DNA from: Rhodococcus sp. 14-2483-1-2 | GTDB taxonomy: Bacteria > Actinomycetota > Actinomycetes > Mycobacteriales > Mycobacteriaceae | Assembly: GCF_002259405.1 (NCBI RefSeq) | Contig: NZ_NPFW01000022.1 | Location: forward strand, 806,001 to 870,000 | Length of the DNA: 64,000 nucleotides | Reading direction: 5' to 3' | Shown: piece after piece, positions 59,041 through 64,000 of the stretch | How the letters are laid out: every line of letters starts with the position of its first letter | How positions within the stretch are numbered: position 1 is the stretch's first letter | Made by a program: the position numbers and the translations under genes | Notes under the pieces: generated by a model | What the model was told of the DNA's origin: nothing | Databases searched by the model: none | The model's input: only the letters and a program-made list of their open reading frames with translations

Positions 59041-61536
59041 TCACGCGCCGATACGTGGCATTCCCATGAGCACGGGTACCTTGCGCGCCCCGGACTCGTC
59101 GAACGCGATGGTGGGGTCGGCCTCGTCCGGGGCATTGACGAAGGAGACGAATCGACCGAGCTTCTCGTCGTCTTCGAGCACGCCTGCCCACTCGTCCTTG
59201 TATCCGGCGACGTGGCGTCCCATGTCGGCCTCGAGCTCCGCACCGATCCCGAGGCTGTCCTCGCACACGACGGCTCTGAGGTGATCGAGTCCCCCGTCGA
59301 GCGATTCGAGCCACGGTGCCGTGCGCTGCAGCCGGTCGGCAGTGCGCACGTAGAACATGAGGTAGCGGTCGATGTAGCTGACCAGGGTGGCATCGTCGAG
59401 GTTGGAGGCCAGCAATTGAGCGTGCTTGGGTGACTGACCGCCGTTGCCGGCCACGTACAGGTTCCAGCCGCCCTCCGTCGCGATGATTCCGACGTCCTTG
59501 CCGCGGGCCTCGGCGCATTCTCGTGCGCAGCCCGAGACTCCGAACTTGATCTTGTGCGGCGACCGCAGACCTCGGTAGCGGTTCTCGAGATCGACCGCCA
59601 TCCCCACCGAATCCTGGACGCCGTAACGGCACCAACTCGATCCGACGCAGCTCTTGACCGTCCGTAGCGACTTTCCGTAGGCCTGGCCCGATTCCATACC
59701 CGCGTCCACGAGGCGCTTCCAGATCGCCGGTAGCTGCTCGACGCGGGCACCGAACATGTCGATGCGCTGACCTCCGGTCACCTTGGTGTACAGCCCGAAA
59801 TCGCGGGCGACCTCACCGATGACGATCAGTTGCTCGGGCGTGCACTCGCCGCCGGGCATCCGGGGTACAACCGAGTACGTGCCGTTCTTCTGGATGTTGG
59901 CCAGGAAGTGGTCGTTGGTGTCCTGCAGCGACGCCTGCTCGCCGTCGAGAATGTGATCCGAGGAGGTCGACGCGAGGATCGACGCGACGACGGGCTTGCA
60001 GATGTCGCACCCCGTTCCCGCACCGTACTTGGCGATCAGCGAGGAGAAGGTGCGGGTGTTCGTGGCCCGCACGATCTCGAACAGCTCGGCCCTGGACTGA
60101 GAGAAGTGCTCGCACAACGACTTCGAGAGGACAACACCGGACGCGGCGAGCAGCGACTTGATCGAGGGCAGGCATCCGCCACAGGTGGTGCCCGCGGTGG
60201 TGCAGCTCTTCACGGCCGCCAGATCGCAGGCCCCGTCGGCGATCGCCGAGCAGATGGCACCCTTGCTCACGCCGTTGCAGGAACAGATCTCGGCGTCGTC
60301 GGGAAGTGCACCGATCCCGACCTGTTCGGCCGCCGGTGAGATCAGGGCTCCCGGGTCGCCGGGCAACTCGCGCCCGACGAGCGGACGCAGCAGCGAGTAC
60401 GCGGAAGCATCGCCGACGAGGATGCCGCCCAGGAGGGTCTTCGCGTCGTCGGTCACGACGAGCTTGGCGTACGTGCCCTTGGGCGCATCGCTGAACACCA
60501 CCTCGAGCGCACCAGGAGTAGCAGCCATCGCGTCGCCGAAACTGGCGACGTCGACACCCATCAGCTTGAGCTTGGTGGACATGTCTGCACCCGGGAATTG
60601 TGCTGCGCCGCCGAGCAATCGGTCGGCCACGACCTCCGCCGTCGAATATCCGGGAGCGACCAGCCCGTAGCACCGACCCTCGACGGCGGCACACTCGCCG
60701 ATCGCGTAGACGGCAGGGTCGGAGGTACTGCAACCGATGTCGACCATGATGCCGCCGCGCTCACCGACCTCGAGGCCACTCTCGCGTGCCAGCCGATCCT
60801 GGGGACGCACACCGGCGGAGAACACCAGCAACGCGGCGTCGATGGTGCTGCCGTCGCTCAGCTCGACCGTCAGGCCGGCGCTGTCGTTCTCGGAGATCGA
60901 CGACGTGCCCACTCCCACATGTACGTTCAGCCCGAGTTCGGTGACGAGGCGGGCCAACAGCGCACCGCCGCCCTCGTCCACCTGCAGCGGCATCAATCGT
61001 GGAGCGAACTCGATGACGTGCGGGGTCATGCCCATCTTCTTCAGCGCGTTCGCCGCTTCGAGCCCGAGCAGACCACCGCCGACCACCACACCGACGGCTC
61101 CCGGTCCCGCAGCGTCGGCGCGGGCACGGATCTTGTCCAGGTCGTCGAGGGTGCGGTAGACGAAGCACGCGGGCAGGTCGTGTCCGGTGATCGGCGGCAC
61201 GAACGGGTAGGAACCGGTGGCGAGGACAAGAGCGTCGTACTCGACCGCGTCTCCCGCCGAGGTCACGACGGTGCGGTGGTCACGGTCGATGCGATCGGCA
61301 CGTACTCCGGTGCGCATCTCGACGAGTGTGTCGCCGGGATAATCGTTCCCCGCCAGAGCGAGTTCCTTGTGGTCCCAGGCACCGACGTAGGACGACAGTC
61401 CCACCCTGTCGTACGCCGCCAGTGCCTCCTCGCACAGGACCGTGACCTTCCACTCGGCCGCCTCGTCGCGCGCACGCAACGCTTCGACGAATCGGTGTCC
61501 GACCATCCCGTGACCTACCACTACCGCGTTCTTCAT
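59041..61536 (-). CDS. nirB: Assimilatory NAD(P)H-nitrite reductase large subunit NirB
   Basis: 831 residues. FAD/NAD domain (~1-400) with VVVGHGMVGHRFVEALR and VGVVVGGGLLGLEAANALKKMG; BFD-type 2Fe-2S region (~420-480: CSCNGVSKGAICSAIADG, TTCGGCLPSI); sulfite/nitrite reductase domain with siroheme/4Fe-4S Cys SCVGSSWCRYGVQDS and GVSGCARECAEARGKD. It reduces nitrite to ammonium. ATG 61536 chosen over an upstream frame with weak resemblance because GGTCCTT... precedes (AAGGACC on the minus strand). Confidence 0.96.
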   Translation of the reverse strand: MKNAVVVGHGMVGHRFVEALRARDEAAEWKVTVLCEEALAAYDRVGLSSYVGAWDHKELALAGNDYPGDTLVEMRTGVRADRIDRDHRTVVTSAGDAVEYDALVLATGSYPFVPPITGHDLPACFVYRTLDDLDKIRARADAAGPGAVGVVVGGGLLGLEAANALKKMGMTPHVIEFAPRLMPLQVDEGGGALLARLVTELGLNVHVGVGTSSISENDSAGLTVELSDGSTIDAALLVFSAGVRPQDRLARESGLEVGERGGIMVDIGCSTSDPAVYAIGECAAVEGRCYGLVAPGYSTAEVVADRLLGGAAQFPGADMSTKLKLMGVDVASFGDAMAATPGALEVVFSDAPKGTYAKLVVTDDAKTLLGGILVGDASAYSLLRPLVGRELPGDPGALISPAAEQVGIGALPDDAEICSCNGVSKGAICSAIADGACDLAAVKSCTTAGTTCGGCLPSIKSLLAASGVVLSKSLCEHFSQSRAELFEIVRATNTRTFSSLIAKYGAGTGCDICKPVVASILASTSSDHILDGEQASLQDTNDHFLANIQKNGTYSVVPRMPGGECTPEQLIVIGEVARDFGLYTKVTGGQRIDMFGARVEQLPAIWKRLVDAGMESGQAYGKSLRTVKSCVGSSWCRYGVQDSVGMAVDLENRYRGLRSPHKIKFGVSGCARECAEARGKDVGIIATEGGWNLYVAGNGGQSPKHAQLLASNLDDATLVSYIDRYLMFYVRTADRLQRTAPWLESLDGGLDHLRAVVCEDSLGIGAELEADMGRHVAGYKDEWAGVLEDDEKLGRFVSFVNAPDEADPTIAFDESGARKVPVLMGMPRIGA

Positions 61537-61597
61537 TGCGGGTCCTTCCGATCTACGTTGCCGTGCAGGGCGTTTCGTCATTGCCGGTGATGGATCC

Positions 61598-63085
61598 TCA
61601 GACGGCTACCGGTGCGTCGGCGTCGGCGGAATTCGTCTTGCGCAGGTAGATCGCCCAGGTGACGATCGCGCAGACGATGTAGAAGCCGAGGAAGACCCAG
61701 AATGCCGTGGTCGCGGACTTCGCGGTACCCGAGTACGACGCCCGCAGCACCAGGTTGATTCCGACGCCGCCGAGAGCGCCGATCGCACCGGCGATACCGA
61801 TGAGGGCACCGGACATCTTGCGCGACCAGTGCTGTTGCTCGTCGACCGTCATGCCCTGAAGCTGAGCAGATTTCGCAGCGAAGATGGCGGGGATCATCTT
61901 GTAGACCGATCCGTTTCCGAGGCCCGAGAGCAGGAAGAGGGCGATGAATCCGACGACGAAGAGCACCATCACGGTTCCGCTGGCCGCCCCGGGAGTCGAA
62001 TCGTCCCAGGTGCTGGCCGCGACCAGAATTCCGGTGGCGAACGTCATGGCCACGAACGTGTACAGGGTGATCTTGCCGCCGCCGATCTTGTCGGCGAGCT
62101 TGCCGCCGAACGGCCGCGACAACGACCCGAGCAACGGTCCGATGAAGGCGATCTGAGCGGCCTGCAGCGATGCCTGCGCCTGCAGAGCGGGAGTTGCGGG
62201 TGCCCCGTCGGTGAGTCCGGCGAGGAAGTTGATCTGCAGTACCTGCCCGAACGCGAAGCTGAAGCCGATGAACGATCCGAACGTGCCGATGTACAGGAAG
62301 GCGATCCACCACGAGTCCGAGAACTTCAACACGTCGATCATGGAGCGCCCGTTGGTCTTCTGGTTGTCCAGGTTGTCCATGTACAGCGCGGCACCGACGG
62401 CGGCCAGCGCGATGAAGACGAGATAGACGGCGCACACGATCTCGGGGGCGGTGTTACCGATGGTGGCGATGACCAGCAAGCCGATGAGCTGGATGACGGG
62501 CACACCGATGTTGCCGCCGCCCGCGTTCAAGCCGAGAGCCCATCCCTTCTCGCGCTGCGGATAGAACGCATTGATGTTCGTCATCGAGGACGCGAAGTTA
62601 CCGCCGCCGAGTCCGGCGAACGCCGCAACGATGATGTACGTGGTGTACGACGCCGGGTTGAGCATGAAATACATCGTCAGCACGGTGGGGATCAGCAGCA
62701 CCAGAGCACTGAAAATGGTCCAGTTACGCCCACCGAACTTCGCCGTGGCGAAGGTGTACGGAATCCGCAGGATCGCGCCGACGAGTGTGGGGACGGCCAC
62801 GAGGAAGAACTTGCCCGCAGCGTCGATGCCGTAGACCGACAACGGCATGAACAGCACCATGACCGACCAGATCGACCAGATCGAGAATCCGACGTGCTCG
62901 GCGATGACCGACCAGATCAGATTGCGCTTGGCGATCTGCTTGCCGCCGGCCTCCCATGCCTCGACGTCCTCGGAATTCCAGTGCGCGATGTGATGATTGA
63001 CGGAGACGGGAACCGTTCCGGGCGGAACGGTCGCCGTGGTGGCTGAGCCGGCATCTGCCGAAGCGCTGCGAGAAAGGCTGGTCAC
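61598..63085 (-). CDS. Nitrate/nitrite transporter, NarK/NasA MFS family
   Basis: 495 residues with 12 membrane segments. Nitrate signatures AFAGLGGGNFASSMTNINAFYPQ and LGLNAGGGNIGVPVIQ, and the second-half GALIGIAGAIGALGGVGINL. The N-terminus has a ~55-residue hydrophilic part before the first segment. GTG 63085 has AGGAGG six bases upstream, better than the earlier ATG. It imports nitrate or exports nitrite; first gene of a narK-nirB-nirD-nnaR-cbiX operon. Confidence 0.92.
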   Translation of the reverse strand: MTSLSRSASADAGSATTATVPPGTVPVSVNHHIAHWNSEDVEAWEAGGKQIAKRNLIWSVIAEHVGFSIWSIWSVMVLFMPLSVYGIDAAGKFFLVAVPTLVGAILRIPYTFATAKFGGRNWTIFSALVLLIPTVLTMYFMLNPASYTTYIIVAAFAGLGGGNFASSMTNINAFYPQREKGWALGLNAGGGNIGVPVIQLIGLLVIATIGNTAPEIVCAVYLVFIALAAVGAALYMDNLDNQKTNGRSMIDVLKFSDSWWIAFLYIGTFGSFIGFSFAFGQVLQINFLAGLTDGAPATPALQAQASLQAAQIAFIGPLLGSLSRPFGGKLADKIGGGKITLYTFVAMTFATGILVAASTWDDSTPGAASGTVMVLFVVGFIALFLLSGLGNGSVYKMIPAIFAAKSAQLQGMTVDEQQHWSRKMSGALIGIAGAIGALGGVGINLVLRASYSGTAKSATTAFWVFLGFYIVCAIVTWAIYLRKTNSADADAPVAV

Positions 63086-63227
63086 GTGTGGCCTCCTGAT
63101 CGGTGTGTGGACCGAACATAGGAAAGCCATGTTGCAGCGGCGCTGCGTGCGATGACTCGGAAGATTAACTCGGTCTCACGCGATCACGGGCACCGACGTG
63201 AGATGAAGCGTCAACGGTCGTCGTGCG

Positions 63228-64000
63228 TCACCAGGTGTCTTCGAGCATCCTCGGTCGGCAGCACAGGAACCCTCCGACCAGCAGAACCGCCACACACCCG
63301 GTCAGCAGCACCAACGAGAGTCCCCATCCACCGGACTGCGTGTGCAGCAGCCCGAACAGAATCGGACCGGTCGAGGACACCACGTAACCCAGTCCCTGAG
63401 TGAACCCCGACAGCGAGGACGATCCCACCGCGGTACGCGTCCTGAGGTTGATCAGCGTCAGCGACATCGGGAAGGTCATCGTGCCCAGCCCGACCAGGCA
63501 CACCCACACGACCGTACCGGCGGCAGGCGACCAGTGCAGACCCGAGAAGCCACCGAAATAGCAGACCGCGGCGACCACCACGAGGCCGAACGGATTACGC
63601 ACTCGCGCACAGAGAGTCGGCGCGGCCAGCGACGTGACCAAGCCCATCGCGCCGAAGGCCGCGACAGAAGCACCGGCCAAGCCTTCTCCGATCCCCGCAT
63701 CGATCAACAGCGTCGGCAACCAGGTGAGCATGGAGTACGTGATCAGGGAGGTCATTGCGAACATCATCACCATCCCCCACGCCAGCGAGGATCGATGAAT
63801 TCGGCCGCTCGGTTCCACGCGCACCGCGGCCGATCCGGACTCGGCCGAGACGTCCTTCTCGTCGTGGCCGCGTCGGGCCACCACCACACCGAGCCACGGC
63901 AGTGCGGCCGCGACGCCGACCACGGCCCAGATCCCGATGGACACACGCCATCCGTGCGCGTCGGCGATGGGTACCGCGAGCAGCGGCGGGACCATGGTGC
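63228..64000 (-). CDS. MFS transporter, CynX/NimT-like, truncated by window edge
   Basis: Only the C-terminal ~255 residues are present; the N-terminus lies beyond 64000. About eight membrane segments: AMTSLITYSMLTWLPTLLIDAGIGEGLAGASVAAFGAMGLVTSLAAPTL and TAVGSSSLSGFTQGLGYVVSSTGPILFGLLH, which match the CynX/NimT (cyanate/2-nitroimidazole) MFS group by general pattern. It may act with nitrogen metabolism. Substrate not assignable. Same strand as the nitrate operon, ending 143 bp before its first gene. Confidence 0.75.
   Translation of the reverse strand, partial: TMVPPLLAVPIADAHGWRVSIGIWAVVGVAAALPWLGVVVARRGHDEKDVSAESGSAAVRVEPSGRIHRSSLAWGMVMMFAMTSLITYSMLTWLPTLLIDAGIGEGLAGASVAAFGAMGLVTSLAAPTLCARVRNPFGLVVVAAVCYFGGFSGLHWSPAAGTVVWVCLVGLGTMTFPMSLTLINLRTRTAVGSSSLSGFTQGLGYVVSSTGPILFGLLHTQSGGWGLSLVLLTGCVAVLLVGGFLCCRPRMLEDTW

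Overview
The window is typical chromosomal core of a high-GC actinobacterium of the Mycobacteriales, most likely a Rhodococcus or close Nocardiaceae relative. This rests on Lsr2, WhiB7, SmpB-FtsX-FtsE, AdnAB, UvrD2, mycoredoxin, an Rpf protein and a UPF0182 protein, all in gene orders familiar from Mycobacterium tuberculosis (Rv3100c-Rv3105c and Rv3193c-Rv3204), and on the tmRNA tag ADSNQRDYALAA, one residue from the mycobacterial tag as I recall it. I see no prophage, insertion sequence, CRISPR array or plasmid backbone. Coding density is high and many neighbours overlap by 4 bp (ATGA, GTGA).

Layout. 1-3.6 kb: molybdenum-cofactor genes (a MoaC-MogA fusion and moaE), then a CobW-type metallochaperone and a secreted peptidoglycan amidase. 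3.6-4.7 kb: a long regulatory gap, lsr2 and tRNA-Ala. 4.8-8.4 kb: pgm, an MFS exporter and a DsbA-like protein. 8.5-14.7 kb: a six-gene, fully overlapping membrane-lipid operon (hydrolase, FAD amine-oxidase-like protein, DUF1365, two different Cfa-type methyltransferases, DUF1295). 14.7-22.4 kb: tmRNA, an NAD-binding protein, an EamA transporter with a probable CTG start, then smpB-ftsX-ftsE-membrane protein-mscS-prfB. 22.6-27.1 kb: carbonic anhydrase, hisN, DUF1304 and a pair of acyl-CoA dehydrogenases behind a perfect palindromic operator candidate. 27.2-30.5 kb: a DGPF protein with an ECF42-type sigma factor, an acetyltransferase, an orphan Imm-5-like protein and the initiator tRNA. 30.5-31.7 kb: a resuscitation-promoting factor with a long leader.

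31.7-54.4 kb follows the M. tuberculosis Rv3193c-Rv3204 block closely: UPF0182, a PPA1309-family protein, PDZ-Lon protease, DUF2342, ThiF-like protein, ABC1 kinase, whiB7 with an attenuated leader carrying a 101-codon upstream ORF, uvrD2, mycoredoxin, NudC, potassium channel, DoxX-like protein, adnB-adnA, an alpha/beta hydrolase and an alkyltransferase-like protein. 54.4-56.6 kb ends that operon with a thioesterase and a MobA-MoeA fusion. 56.6-63.1 kb is a nitrate/nitrite assimilation operon (narK-type transporter, nirB, nirD, a HemD-DNA-binding fusion of NnaR type, a CbiX-like chelatase). An MFS transporter runs off the right edge.

Functional links: the molybdopterin genes at both ends and the assimilation operon share a theme, since a nitrate reductase (not in the window) needs molybdopterin and NirB needs siroheme. 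tmRNA and SmpB lie about 2.4 kb apart. No whole system here looks wholly new. The most rewarding targets are the two-methyltransferase lipid operon, the whiB7 leader, the MobA-MoeA fusion with altered MoeA motifs, the acyl-CoA dehydrogenase pair and the ECF42/DGPF pair. All functions are read from sequence and memory of the families; nothing was searched.
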